64,000 bases of DNA, taken from contig CAIUMM010000023.1 in the NCBI GenBank assembly GCA_903900265.1, positions 31,190 to 95,189 on the forward strand, written 5' to 3'. This DNA comes from an uncultured Pseudomonadota bacterium. GTDB lineage: Bacteria > Myxococcota_A > UBA796 > SXON01. The first letter of the stretch is position 1, and each line of letters opens with the position of its first letter. The notes below the pieces were generated by a model that did no database searches, had not been told where the DNA came from, and saw only the letters and a list, made by a program, of their open reading frames with translations. This document shows positions 51,697 to 60,591 of the stretch, piece by piece. A program made the translations under genes and the position numbers.

Positions 51697-53496
51697 CTAG
51701 TCTTCGATCAGCGCGCCGCCGTCCCACTGCCCGATGGAGAAGATGACAAACTCCGCAGGCTTGACCGGGCAGATGCCGATCTGGACGTTGACCTGACCGG
51801 CGTCGATCAGGTAGCGGGGGTTGGTCTCATCGTCGCACTTGACGTAGAACGCCTCTTCGGCGGTCTGGCCGAAGAGCGCGCCGGAGCGCCAAACCCGCAT
51901 GAGGTAGGCGCGAACGTCGCGGGTGAGCTTCTTCCAGAGCGCGTGGTCGTTGGGCTCGAACACCGCCCACTGGCTGCCGACCATGATCGACTGCTCGACC
52001 ATGATGAACAGACGGCGCACGTTGATGTACTTCCACGAGGGATCGGACATCGTGCCGAGGGTACGAGCGCCCCACACGCGGATGCCGCGATCCTTGAAGA
52101 TGCGGATCGCGTTGATGCCACGGTCGTTGTACTGACCCTGCTCGAGGCGGTTGATGTTCTGCGACAGGCCGGTGATGCCCATGCAGATCTCATTCGCGGG
52201 CGCCTTGTGTACGCCACGCTCGCCGTCGACGCGGGAGTAGATGCCCGCGACGTGACCGGAGGGAGGCACGAAGAGCTCGAGCTTCTCGGTCTTGATCAGC
52301 TTGCGACGGTTGGGGCCGGTGACCTTGATGTGGTCCTGATTGCCGGTGTACCAGCTGGGCTTGGTGATCTTGACCCAGGGTACATAGATCGCGCCATAGC
52401 CCTTGTTGGACGCAGGGATATCCATGTTGCCGTCGGAGACGATCGGGCCGTCCAGCAGCGCGAAGCGGTCCTTGCGGACCTCGCAGAGCTCCAGCATCTC
52501 TTTCTGCTGGCTGGGCGTGAGGCCGGGGGCCGCCATGAGCGCGATGTCATCGACATCGTCAAACGCGTAGAGACCGAGCTTGTCCGCCTGGTTCTCGCGG
52601 ATGGAGCCTTCGATCTCCTGGGTGCCCATGAGGTAGACGTAGGCCTTGCCGCCGCCGTTGTCGTAGAAGCCGTTGACGCCTGCTACGAAGTTGAACACGG
52701 TGGGGGTGGACAGCCAGTCGCGGAACTCCTTCTTGAGCGCGTCGTCCGAAGACAGCGCCTCGTACACCGCGTCGGCCGCGTCATCCGGATCGGAGATCGA
52801 CTTGCCGACGAGCTCTTCTACCGGGCGCGTCTCGATGAGGAACTGCGCGAAGTAGCTCTGGAGCCAGCGGAAGAACTCGGCCTTGTTGGTGACGGGCACC
52901 GGAGGCACGGAGTACTCGGAGCGGAGCGCGGTGCCCTCGGTGGCCTTGACCTCGTAGCCGTAGGCGGCGAGGACGTCGGAGGCGGTCTTGGGCTGGGCCT
53001 TCACGAGCGGGAAGGTCTCGTGCAGCTTGTTGAGCAGGTCTTCGACGGCCTGATCGGAGTCGGTGACGACCTTGCCTTCGACCGAGACGCTGACTTCGGG
53101 GAGCTCGAGGCTCTTTTCGCCCCAGCTGACCTTGACGCGACCCTTGGTGCCGGGCTCGAACTTGGGCGCGGTGGGGCCGGACTTGGGGGCGCCGAACAGC
53201 TCAAGGTACTTCTTGATGTCCTTGACGTTCTTATTGCCAAGCTTGAACGCCTGAGTCAACGCAGTGGTTGCCTCGACGGCGTCGCCCTTGATGGAGCCCT
53301 TCTCGTCCACGAGCTGCGGCACAACCTTGCCGCGGAGCTGGCGCTTGCCGTCCGAGCCGGTGATCGCGATCGCGTCATTGGGGGGGCGGAATTCGAAGAG
53401 GCCAAGGAAGCCGGGGGTGCTGGTCGAGACCGATGCGATCGGCTTGGGACCAGAGTCGACTTCACGGATGTATACGCCAGGGGTATGGTATTCCAT
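51697..53496 (-). CDS. eCIS contractile sheath protein
   Basis: A 599-residue major sheath protein (Afp2/Pvc2-like). The N-terminus is the conserved opening MEYHTPGVYIREVDSGPKPI, the core includes STPGFLGLFEFRPPNDAIAI, and the C-terminal sheath domain has VWGARTLGTMSDPSWKYINV, QWAVFEPNDHALWKKLTRDV and VNVQIGICPVKPAEFVIFSI. The middle ~250 residues form the variable surface domain. The sheath contracts and drives the tube through the target membrane. A ggagga ribosome binding site precedes the ATG, in keeping with high expression. Confidence 0.95.
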   Translation of the reverse strand: MEYHTPGVYIREVDSGPKPIASVSTSTPGFLGLFEFRPPNDAIAITGSDGKRQLRGKVVPQLVDEKGSIKGDAVEATTALTQAFKLGNKNVKDIKKYLELFGAPKSGPTAPKFEPGTKGRVKVSWGEKSLELPEVSVSVEGKVVTDSDQAVEDLLNKLHETFPLVKAQPKTASDVLAAYGYEVKATEGTALRSEYSVPPVPVTNKAEFFRWLQSYFAQFLIETRPVEELVGKSISDPDDAADAVYEALSSDDALKKEFRDWLSTPTVFNFVAGVNGFYDNGGGKAYVYLMGTQEIEGSIRENQADKLGLYAFDDVDDIALMAAPGLTPSQQKEMLELCEVRKDRFALLDGPIVSDGNMDIPASNKGYGAIYVPWVKITKPSWYTGNQDHIKVTGPNRRKLIKTEKLELFVPPSGHVAGIYSRVDGERGVHKAPANEICMGITGLSQNINRLEQGQYNDRGINAIRIFKDRGIRVWGARTLGTMSDPSWKYINVRRLFIMVEQSIMVGSQWAVFEPNDHALWKKLTRDVRAYLMRVWRSGALFGQTAEEAFYVKCDDETNPRYLIDAGQVNVQIGICPVKPAEFVIFSIGQWDGGALIED

Positions 53497-53502
53497 AGTT
53501 TC

Positions 53503-54408
53503 CTATTCCTCCGATTCACTGTCTGCATCCGCGTTTTTTCGGAGCAGATATTGTTTAGGGCCGGGGGCCGTGGTGGGACTGGGAAGAGGCCGAGCGGCGC
53601 GTACGCGACCGTTCGGACTCTGTTGGGAAAGCGTAGTATCCGGGCGGGAGTCTGTGGGAGAGATGCGACCCATCCGGATGGTGGTACCGCCATGACTCTT
53701 GTAGAGCGACCCATCTAACGCCACGCGGGCGCGGTACGTCAAAAACGGACGATAGGGCGCCTCGTGCAGCGTGAAAAGGTTGATCGCGTCGCCTACCGTC
53801 AGATCATCGACCAGCGCGAGGGACACTTTTTCAACCTGCAAACCGTCTTCATCGTCCTCAAGCAGCTCGCCATCCACACCGGCGGTTCCGTTGGCCAAAC
53901 GCGCCGAGTTCATGTTGTCGGCGGCCCAGGGGCGTCCGAGGCTGTCCACTTCACGACCATCCGGGAGCAGGAAGCGCCGGGGCCGGTAGATCATGTGCGT
54001 CGCCTCATTCAAGCGCAGCATCAGCCACCCGAGCAGGCGCTCTGCATCCGACCGGAACTTGGAGTGCACCGCGATCAAGTAGAAGAGGTCCACGATGATC
54101 GGAGGCCGATGGTAGTAAACCTCCCCGCCCTTCTCGGGATCATCGTTCACGAACACCGGCGCCTGGCGAAAGCGCTTCGCGTTGGCGAGGTTGGGGTTCT
54201 GGCCGAGGCGGTACATGTAGATGTACAGCACCTCCTCCCGATCTTTGGGGATGAACTTCAGCTCTTCTTCAAGCCGCGGAGGGTTCTCCCCGAGGTTGTA
54301 GCCATCGAGCAGAAAGCGATGGAGCGCCTCGGTCGTCTCCCCAATGATGCTACGGCCGGACATCGGTCCGCCAGAAGCACGCAAGTTGCTCTCCTCACGA
54401 GGCGTCAT
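53503..54408 (-). CDS. eCIS Pvc16/Afp16-like tube-terminator protein (DUF4255)
   Basis: A 301-residue protein of the Pvc16 N-terminal domain family: SIIGETTEALHRFLLDGYNL, EEVLYIYMYRLGQNPNLANA, YYHRPPIIVDLFYLIAVHSK, LLGWLMLRLNEATHMIYRPR. The usual family length is ~180-300. Afp16 caps the tube and sheath and sets particle length. The ATG overlaps the stop of the preceding small gene (ATGA). The C-terminal ~90 residues (RMGRISPTDSRPDTTLSQQS) look disordered. Confidence 0.88.
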   Translation of the reverse strand: MTPREESNLRASGGPMSGRSIIGETTEALHRFLLDGYNLGENPPRLEEELKFIPKDREEVLYIYMYRLGQNPNLANAKRFRQAPVFVNDDPEKGGEVYYHRPPIIVDLFYLIAVHSKFRSDAERLLGWLMLRLNEATHMIYRPRRFLLPDGREVDSLGRPWAADNMNSARLANGTAGVDGELLEDDEDGLQVEKVSLALVDDLTVGDAINLFTLHEAPYRPFLTYRARVALDGSLYKSHGGTTIRMGRISPTDSRPDTTLSQQSPNGRVRAARPLPSPTTAPGPKQYLLRKNADADSESEE

Positions 54409-54944
54409 GCCGGATCCACATCCGGCAGCAGGGTCCAGGTCGAGGGACGAATCGTAAAGGGCATCGGGCGAGGCTCAACGGAAGTAGACCGCAGTCGCGG
54501 ACGATCTGCAAGCGCCGCCCGAACTTCTCCGTGCCAGTCCATACGCTCTCGGGGCGCTGTGCTGGCATCCTGTCCCCGATACGCGACCTTTTTGGCGCGG
54601 CCCAGATCCAGCGCGTACGGGTGGCGCACCAATCGGATCAGCAGCGGCGCGTTGGGGCGCGCCTCGGCCACGCGCGTGGTCATCTTGACCTTGACCTGAC
54701 GGACGTCCCCGCTGTCCCGCGCCGGTACCGGACAAGGGCGCTCCAAAGGCCGATCCCGCTCCCAGGCCCGCTCCGTGCTGGAACCGGAATCGCTGAGATA
54801 TTCGCCCACGTGCTCTCCCGGGATCGGGCGGCTCAGGCGATGGCGAGGGTCAAAACGCATGCTGCGTGCCAGATGTAGCGTGCCGTGAAGCGTTGGGAGC
54901 ACCGTCGACGAAAAAGATCCTACGCGCGTCGACGGCCCAGCCAC
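54405..54944 (-). CDS. Hypothetical protein in the eCIS operon
   Basis: Up to 179 residues; the start is uncertain (GTG at 54944 or ATG at 54860). No recognised family. It is rich in Arg and Pro, with alternating strands in LLIRLVRHPYALDLGRAKKV and a possible beta segment at the end (PFTIRPSTWTLLPDV). Its stop overlaps the Pvc16-like ATG, so it belongs to the injection-system operon. It may be a regulator or assembly factor, but nothing in the sequence says which. Confidence 0.6.
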   Translation of the reverse strand: MAGPSTRVGSFSSTVLPTLHGTLHLARSMRFDPRHRLSRPIPGEHVGEYLSDSGSSTERAWERDRPLERPCPVPARDSGDVRQVKVKMTTRVAEARPNAPLLIRLVRHPYALDLGRAKKVAYRGQDASTAPRERMDWHGEVRAALADRPRLRSTSVEPRPMPFTIRPSTWTLLPDVDPA

Positions 54945-55186
54945 GCGCGGATGCCGCGGCGAGGCGCAGAAGGAGCTCCAAGCTCGCCTAAACGCTGCCG
55001 CGCGACCAGCAACGAGCCGTCGAGGTGCAGCGCCTCTCGAAAATGCCGCCCAGCCTGCTCGAACTGGCCGGACGCCATGAGCATCGTCGCGAGCTCCAAA
55101 TGCACCGCAGCCCGCTTCATGGGGTCCAGCTCGTCCAACAGGCGCATGTGCAGCGACGCAGTGCGATCAGGGGCGTGTACTTCCAT
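54920..55186 (-). CDS. Small TPR-like protein heading the eCIS operon
   Basis: An 88-residue protein with one complete helix-turn-helix repeat of TPR type: KRAAVHLELATMLMASGQFE, then QAGRHFREALHLDGSLLVAR. The C-terminus is basic (RRGIRAWLGRRRA). The ATG at 55186 has an aagga site. It is the first gene in the leftward run that ends at tRNA-Trp, and the 93 bp upstream of it should contain the operon promoter. Role unknown; TPR proteins often act as chaperones or adaptors. Confidence 0.65.
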   Translation of the reverse strand: MEVHAPDRTASLHMRLLDELDPMKRAAVHLELATMLMASGQFEQAGRHFREALHLDGSLLVARQRLGELGAPSAPRRGIRAWLGRRRA

Positions 55187-55279
55187 GCGCAGGGTCCTTG
55201 CCGGCTGAAGGTGTCGGCGGGCGCGATTATTCATTTTCAGCGACGATTTGGAAACAGCGAGGCACGGGCACCGGCTGCG

Positions 55280-56308
55280 CTACCGACTCCCCGCTGCGAG
55301 GACATCCGCATACAACGAACGATACCGCTGAGCGCAGACGTCGAGCGAGAACAAGGCAGATCGGTGACGCCCACGCGCCCCCCGTTGCGCGCGCTCCTCC
55401 GGGTCGTCGCGAAGGCGCACCAGCGCTGCGCGCAGCGCCGTTGCATCTTCTGGAGGAACCAACACGCCTACGTCGCCCAAGACCTCCGGCAGACCATCGA
55501 CATTGGAGGCGACCACCGGAACCCCCGCCGCCATCCCCTCCACCGCCGCCAAGCCGAAGCCCTCCCAGCGGCTGGGGACCACGAGGATGTCGGTGTCTGC
55601 CAGCAGCGCGGGGACGTCGTCGCGCTCGCCCAACCATTCGACGGTCGCGCCGCCCACGTGCTCGACGCCCCGGCGCTGCGATCGACCGGCGATCCGCAGG
55701 GTAGACCCGGGCGGCAAGCTTCTGAGCAGCACGTCAAAACCTTTCTGGGGGACGTCGCGCCCCACCGCCAGCAGCCGAGTCCCCGGACCCGCAGCGCCGC
55801 CAGAGCCCAGACGAAACCTGCCGAGATCAACCCCGTTCGGGATGACGACGGCCCCCGGGTGTGCGATACCTTCGACATCCACCGCGTAGCGTCGACACGC
55901 TTCCGAGACGTAGGCGACGCGGTTAGAGAGCGGCGCAAGCGCCCGCTTTACGGCTCGGTGCCGCGCTTGCTCGTCGCGGTTCACGTTGTGTTCGGTGGAG
56001 ACCGACGGCCGCCCGGCGAGCCGCGCGGCAGGGCGCCCCCAGGTGTCCCCGGCAAAAAGGTGCGTGTGCACCAGATCGAAGGCGCGGCACAGGCGAGCGA
56101 GCCCGGCGAAGGAAGCAAGCCCAACGCGCCCCGGGCGCCGCGTCCCTTCATGCACCCGCACGCCCGCAGCCTCGAACGCCGCCCGAAGCGCGCCCCCCGG
56201 CTGCACCGTCGCGACCTCTTGATCGACGAGGCCGGCAGCGCACAGCCCTAGCACCAACCGCTCGGCGCCCCCGCCCGACAGATCGCACAGCACGTGCAAC
56301 ACCCTCAT
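55280..56308 (-). CDS. Glycosyltransferase, GT4 family
   Basis: A 342-residue retaining glycosyltransferase with GT-B fold. The acceptor domain starts MRVLHVLCDLSGGGAERLVL and contains DLVHTHLFAGDTWGRPAA. The nucleotide-sugar domain has LLAVGRDVPQKGFDVLLRSL and the EGFGLAAVEGMAAGVPVV signature with the conserved EX7E glutamates. It likely adds a hexose to a surface polysaccharide or lipid. No other polysaccharide genes are adjacent. Confidence 0.9.
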   Translation of the reverse strand: MRVLHVLCDLSGGGAERLVLGLCAAGLVDQEVATVQPGGALRAAFEAAGVRVHEGTRRPGRVGLASFAGLARLCRAFDLVHTHLFAGDTWGRPAARLAGRPSVSTEHNVNRDEQARHRAVKRALAPLSNRVAYVSEACRRYAVDVEGIAHPGAVVIPNGVDLGRFRLGSGGAAGPGTRLLAVGRDVPQKGFDVLLRSLPPGSTLRIAGRSQRRGVEHVGGATVEWLGERDDVPALLADTDILVVPSRWEGFGLAAVEGMAAGVPVVASNVDGLPEVLGDVGVLVPPEDATALRAALVRLRDDPEERAQRGARGRHRSALFSLDVCAQRYRSLYADVLAAGSR

Positions 56309-56419
56309 CGGGCCCAACCGCTGGCACGCGTCTTGCTTGAAGTCTTGACGCTGCTGCCCTTGTCTCGGGCTTGCGCTCGCGACACCTCCCCGCTGTTGTC
56401 CTTCCGGAGTCTCCCCATC

Positions 56420-56590
56420 ATGGCCCGTTCACTCACCGTCAAACACGAAGAAAAACTCGGTACCTCCAGCCTCTTGAACGCCTTTCTGTTCCTCACGTTT
56501 GCGTGGATGGCGGCGGGCGCGTTCTTTGCCAGCATGAGCGATGCCGCGGCGGCGCCGTCGGACAACGCTGCGGACAACGCAGTCCGGTAA
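56420..56590 (+). CDS. Small single-span membrane protein
   Basis: A 56-residue protein with one hydrophobic segment (LLNAFLFLTFAWMAAGAFFA) between a basic N-terminus (MARSLTVKHEEKLG) and an acidic, Ala-rich C-terminus. A ggagt site lies 8 bases before the ATG. It stands alone between two leftward genes, so it has its own promoter in the 111 bp upstream. No family recognised; the layout resembles small membrane regulators. Confidence 0.6.
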   Translation: MARSLTVKHEEKLGTSSLLNAFLFLTFAWMAAGAFFASMSDAAAAPSDNAADNAVR

Positions 56591-56629
56591 CAGATTGTAG
56601 AATTGTATCTACGGTTCATGTATTGGACC

Positions 56630-57703
56630 CTATCGCGGCGCAGACTCCCACCCCATCCAGAGGTCTGCGCCCTCGCGAGACACGCGGTCCAGCACGAAAC
56701 CGGGAGCCCCGCTGAGGGAGAAGCCCGGGCCCGCGACGAAGCCGGGTCCACCGGCCAACACCCGCCCGTTCATGAAGAGCTCCAGCCGGTCCACGACGCC
56801 CGCTTCAAGGAAGGAGCGATGCACCGCACCGCCGCCCTCCACCAAAACCCGGCGTACACCGCGCGCGGCGAGCACCCGAAGCGCAGCGGTCACGCTTAGG
56901 CCGGAGCCGTCCCGCTCCACCGCGACCACCTCAGTGCCCGCGAGCTCTCCAGCACGCTCACTCAAAACCAGCGCGCGCTCGCCCAGCAGCTTGGCGTTCG
57001 GCGGCGTGCGAAGGTTGGAGTCCAACACCACCCGCAAGGGCTCACCCTGCACTCCAGGGACGCGCACCGTGAGCTCGGGATCATCGGCCAGCACGGTGCC
57101 CACACCGACGAGGATCGCGTCATGCTCGGCGCGCAGGCGATGCCCGGCCAGGCGCGCCTCGGGCCCGGTGATCCACTTGGACTCGCCGGCGGCGCTCGCG
57201 ATGCGCCCGTCCAGCGACACCGCGGCCTTCAACGTCACCTCGGGCAGTCCGCCCGCTACGCAACGTAGAAAACCAAGATTTGCCCTTCGACACGCGGCCT
57301 CCCGCACGCCTACGTCCACGGCAATGCCGGCCTCCCGCAGCAGCAGGATGCCGCGGCCGCTCACTAAGGGGAACGGGTCTACCGTGCCCACAACCACCCG
57401 CGACACGCCCGCGCGCACGAGCGCGTCGGTGCACGGCGGCGTGCGACCATGGTGACAACACGGCTCCAGCGTGACGTAGAGCGTTGCCTCACGCGCGGCG
57501 CCCGGGAGGTCCTGGACCTTCCGCAGCGCGTGCGGCTCGGCGTGGTCCTGACCAGGGGGTTGGGTCCAGCCCTCGGCGAGCAGTTGACCATCCCGCACAA
57601 GCACCGTTCCTACCGCCGGATTTCCCCCCGTGCGTCCCAGAGCGCGCCGCGAGACCACCAGCGCACGCTCCATCCACACGTCATCGTCGACCGAGGCGTC
57701 CAT
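56630..57703 (-). CDS. ribD: Bifunctional riboflavin biosynthesis deaminase/reductase
   Basis: A 357-residue enzyme for the second and third steps of riboflavin synthesis. The deaminase domain has the zinc site HAEPHAL and LYVTLEPCCHHGRTPPCTDA. The reductase domain shows VTLKAAVSLDGRIASAAGES, DAILVGVGTVLADDPELTVR and VLVEGGGAVHRSFLEAG. The ATG shares bases with the nrdR stop (TGATG). The flavin kinase gene ribF is far away at the left end. Confidence 0.95.
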   Translation of the reverse strand: MDASVDDDVWMERALVVSRRALGRTGGNPAVGTVLVRDGQLLAEGWTQPPGQDHAEPHALRKVQDLPGAAREATLYVTLEPCCHHGRTPPCTDALVRAGVSRVVVGTVDPFPLVSGRGILLLREAGIAVDVGVREAACRRANLGFLRCVAGGLPEVTLKAAVSLDGRIASAAGESKWITGPEARLAGHRLRAEHDAILVGVGTVLADDPELTVRVPGVQGEPLRVVLDSNLRTPPNAKLLGERALVLSERAGELAGTEVVAVERDGSGLSVTAALRVLAARGVRRVLVEGGGAVHRSFLEAGVVDRLELFMNGRVLAGGPGFVAGPGFSLSGAPGFVLDRVSREGADLWMGWESAPR

Positions 57704-58188
57704 CACGAACCTTCACCGGGCTCAACGGGACCCCGGGCCGCGAGCGGGCCCAACAGCGGGCCGACCACGTTCAGGAAGTCTTCGGGCGCTTCAAAAGCTC
57801 GGTAGACACTCGCGAAGCGCAGGTATGCGACGGCGTCGAGGTCCCGAAGCGCAGCCATCGCGATGTCGCCCAACTCAGAAGTAGGGACCTCCCGATCCGC
57901 GCGACGCGAGAGCTCGCGCTCGACGCGAAGCACGACGTCTTCGAGCTGGTCCTCAGTGACAGGGCGCTTTCGGCACGCCAAACGCAAGCCAGAGAGCAGT
58001 TTTTCGCGCGAAAATGGCTGCTTTCGCGCATCGCGCTTCAGGATCACCGGAAGTCGAAACTCGATGCGTTCAAACGTGGTAAACCGGTGCGCACAGGCCT
58101 CGCACTCCCGACGACGACGTATCGCCTCACCCGCGTCACGCGAATCGACGACGCGGCTCTCGGGGTGATCACACTGGGGGCACTGCAC
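57703..58188 (-). CDS. nrdR: Transcriptional repressor NrdR
   Basis: A 161-residue zinc-ribbon/ATP-cone repressor of ribonucleotide reductase genes. The zinc ribbon is VQCPQCDHPESRVVDSRDAG and ECEACAHRFTTFERIE; the ATP cone follows (LPVILKRDARKQPFSREKLL). The GTG at 58188 puts the first residue where other NrdRs begin (M-x-C-P). The nrdR-ribD order is common in bacteria. The 101 bp upstream hold no gene. Confidence 0.95.
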   Translation of the reverse strand: MQCPQCDHPESRVVDSRDAGEAIRRRRECEACAHRFTTFERIEFRLPVILKRDARKQPFSREKLLSGLRLACRKRPVTEDQLEDVVLRVERELSRRADREVPTSELGDIAMAALRDLDAVAYLRFASVYRAFEAPEDFLNVVGPLLGPLAARGPVEPGEGS

Positions 58189-58289
58189 GGGGGGGGCGCC
58201 TATCACAACGCGACGGCGCACGCGAGCCGGGGCTTCAGGCCGCGGCGGTCAGGCCATCGCCGTAGGCGCACCGTCCCGTTCGGGATGGA

Positions 58290-59231
58290 TCAGGCGGTCG
58301 TGCCGCGGCGCTTCGGAAGCCGAATGAACTCGGAGAGCTCGCGCGCGCCCAGCAGCCCTTTGGGGCGCAGGATCATCATGCCGATCAGCAACATCGCGTA
58401 GATCACCATGCGATATTGGGCGATGGGGCGGAGCACTTCGGGCAAGGCCGTCAGCACCGAAGAGGCGATCAACGGGCCGGACAACGATCCGGTGCCGCCC
58501 AGCACGACCATCGCGACCAGCTCGATCGAGCGGTCGTATTGGAACTGCGACGGAAAGATCGAACCGCGGTGAAACGCGACGAGTCCGCCGGCGATGCCCG
58601 CCCAAAACGCGCCGATCACGAACGCCGTCACCTTCGCGCGCGTGGTGTCGATGCCCAGCGAGCGGGTGGCGATCTCATTGTCGCGCACGGCCTTGAACAC
58701 GCGCCCCTGCGCGCTGGCCAGCAGGTTGCGCAACGACATTCCGCCGACGAGCACGAAGGTGAACGTCCAGCCGAAGTTGGTGAACGTCGGCAGCCCGATC
58801 AGGCCCTTCGCGCCGCCCAGCCACTCGGCGTTCTGGATCAGCACGATGATGATCCCGTTGAAGCCCAAGGTCACGACAGCGAGGTAATCCCCGGTCAGCC
58901 GCAAGCTGGGCAGGCCCACGATCAGCCCGGCGACCGCCGCAGCGAGCCCACCGCCGATCATCGCGACCACCGGCGGAAGGTGCAGGTACATCGACAGCGC
59001 GCCTGCAGTGTAGGCGCCGACGGCCATGAAGCCGGCGTGCCCTAACGAAAACTGACCCGTGAACCCCAGCACCAGCGCCAGCCCCATCACGGCGAGCAAG
59101 TTCATGCCGACGCGCACGACAATGTCGGTCGCGTACGGATCGGTCCACGGCACGGCAAAGATTTGGATCGCCCAGATGATCGCGATGCCCACCAGCATCG
59201 CACCCCAACCGTTCATCGCGCCGCGCGTCAT
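58290..59231 (-). CDS. livM: Branched-chain amino acid ABC transporter permease
   Basis: A 313-residue permease with eight or more helices. The LivM pattern is clear: ATDIVVRVGMNLLAVMGLAL, GFTGQFSLGHAGFMAVGAYT, SLRLTGDYLAVVTLGFNGII, KAVRDNEIATRSLGIDTTRA (ATPase contact), and VVLGGTGSLSGPLIASSVLT. Its ATG overlaps the livH stop. The ATPase genes livG and livF are not in the window. Confidence 0.93.
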   Translation of the reverse strand: MTRGAMNGWGAMLVGIAIIWAIQIFAVPWTDPYATDIVVRVGMNLLAVMGLALVLGFTGQFSLGHAGFMAVGAYTAGALSMYLHLPPVVAMIGGGLAAAVAGLIVGLPSLRLTGDYLAVVTLGFNGIIIVLIQNAEWLGGAKGLIGLPTFTNFGWTFTFVLVGGMSLRNLLASAQGRVFKAVRDNEIATRSLGIDTTRAKVTAFVIGAFWAGIAGGLVAFHRGSIFPSQFQYDRSIELVAMVVLGGTGSLSGPLIASSVLTALPEVLRPIAQYRMVIYAMLLIGMMILRPKGLLGARELSEFIRLPKRRGTTA

Positions 59232-60130
59232 CAGACCTTCTCCGGTGCATGTTTGCCAAGCAGTCCCGAGGGCCGAAACAGCAGGATCACGATGAGCAAG
59301 CAGAACGCGATCGCGTCCCGGTAGGTGCTGGTGAGGTAGCCGCTCACGAAGGTCTCAGAGAGACCCAGCAGGATCGCGCCGATCACCGCGCCCGGGATGG
59401 AGCCGATGCCGCCGAGCACGGCCGCCACGAAGGCTTTGAGGCCCATGTTCGTGCCCATCTCGGGGTCGATCTTGTGCATGTCGACGGCGCGAAGGAACGC
59501 CGCCGCACCAGCGAGGCTGGAGCCCAGCGCGAACGTGAAGGCGATCACCCGGTCTACCGGGATGCCCATCAACGCCGCAGCGTCCCGGCTATGGCTCACT
59601 GCGCGCATCGCGCGTCCCATTTGGGTGCGCTCGACGATGTGGTGCAGCAGCGCCATCAGCACGAGGGTGACCGACAGGGTGATGACGTCCATGCTGCGCA
59701 AGGTCAAGCCCGGCGCGAGCTGCCACTGGGCTTCGGGGAGCAAGCTCGGAAAGCTCGCGAGCGGGCCGGCGGCGATCAGCGTGCCGTTGCGGAGCAGCAT
59801 CGAGACGCCGATCGCGGTGATGAGCAGGTTCAGCCTTCCCGACTTGCGGAGGGGCCGGTACGCCAGACGCTCGATGGTCATCCCCAGCAGCGCGCAGAAC
59901 GCCATGGTCCCCGCGATGACGATTGCCACCGAAGCCACGGTCGGGTTCTGATCAGCACCAGTGGCTTTCGCAAGGTACAACGAAGCGAATGCGCCCATCA
60001 TGAACACCTCGCTATGCGCGAAGTTGATGAGCTGTAGCGTGCCGTACACCATAGTGTACCCAAGCGCGATGAGCGCGTAGATCGCCCCCAACGACAGGCC
60101 GTTGATGAGTTGCTGCAGGAATACCGTCAC
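59231..60130 (-). CDS. livH: Branched-chain amino acid ABC transporter permease
   Basis: A 299-residue LivH permease: LQQLINGLSLGAIYALIALG, YTMVYGTLQLINFAHSEVFM, GRAMRAVSHSRDAAALMGIP (ATPase contact) and FVAAVLGGIGSIPGAVIGAI. The GTG at 60130 starts exactly at the conserved N-terminus. It pairs with LivM to form the channel. The upstream 89 bp face the divergent oxidoreductase operon, so both promoters lie there. Confidence 0.93.
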   Translation of the reverse strand: MTVFLQQLINGLSLGAIYALIALGYTMVYGTLQLINFAHSEVFMMGAFASLYLAKATGADQNPTVASVAIVIAGTMAFCALLGMTIERLAYRPLRKSGRLNLLITAIGVSMLLRNGTLIAAGPLASFPSLLPEAQWQLAPGLTLRSMDVITLSVTLVLMALLHHIVERTQMGRAMRAVSHSRDAAALMGIPVDRVIAFTFALGSSLAGAAAFLRAVDMHKIDPEMGTNMGLKAFVAAVLGGIGSIPGAVIGAILLGLSETFVSGYLTSTYRDAIAFCLLIVILLFRPSGLLGKHAPEKV

Positions 60131-60219
60131 GAACCACCCGAAAGGCTGCGACGACCTAACGCGGCCTTCTCGTACCCGGGGCACCCGGGGCGCCTGAATC
60201 GACGCACGCAGCAGGATAC

Positions 60220-60591
60220 GTGGCCCCGGTGACTGTAGACACCGCCGTCTCCTTGCTGCTCACCGATCTCCTGGACCCCGATGGTCGCGGGCTCGACACC
60301 GCCTGTCTGGCCGGCGCCACCGAGGACATGAAGGGGCGCGTGCGCGGCATGCCCCGGTACATGGGCGTCGGAATGACCGCCTTGACCGGCCTGTTTCTCG
60401 GGAGCGGCTACACGATGTTGCCGAAGCAGCGCCGCGTGCGGCGGATCCAGCGTTGGCGCACGTCGCCGATCTCCATCCAGCGCGACTTCGTGGAGTTCTG
60501 GGAAAAAATGGGCACCTTCACCTACTGGTCCCGAATCGAAGCGCGCGACCACCACGCCTACCCGGCCAGCGGTCCCGAGGGCGCGCCATGA
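60220..60591 (+). CDS. Small protein coupled to a GMC oxidoreductase
   Basis: A 123-residue protein: helical opening (VSLLLTDLLDPDGRGLDTAC), a hydrophobic segment (GVGMTALTGLFLGSGYTML) and a basic stretch (KQRRVRRIQRWR). The C-terminus (DFVEFWEKMGTFTYWSRIEA) faintly resembles the small subunit of gluconate/sugar dehydrogenases, which precedes a GMC flavoprotein. No Tat signal is seen. The GTG start follows gcagga, and its stop overlaps the GMC gene ATG (ATGA). Probably an accessory or membrane-linking subunit. Confidence 0.65.
   Translation: MAPVTVDTAVSLLLTDLLDPDGRGLDTACLAGATEDMKGRVRGMPRYMGVGMTALTGLFLGSGYTMLPKQRRVRRIQRWRTSPISIQRDFVEFWEKMGTFTYWSRIEARDHHAYPASGPEGAP

Noticed and set aside
51442..53718. 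758-codon plus-strand frame over the sheath gene
   Set aside because: Antisense to the well-supported sheath and gp26/51-like genes; its Leu/Asp/Val composition mirrors their codons.
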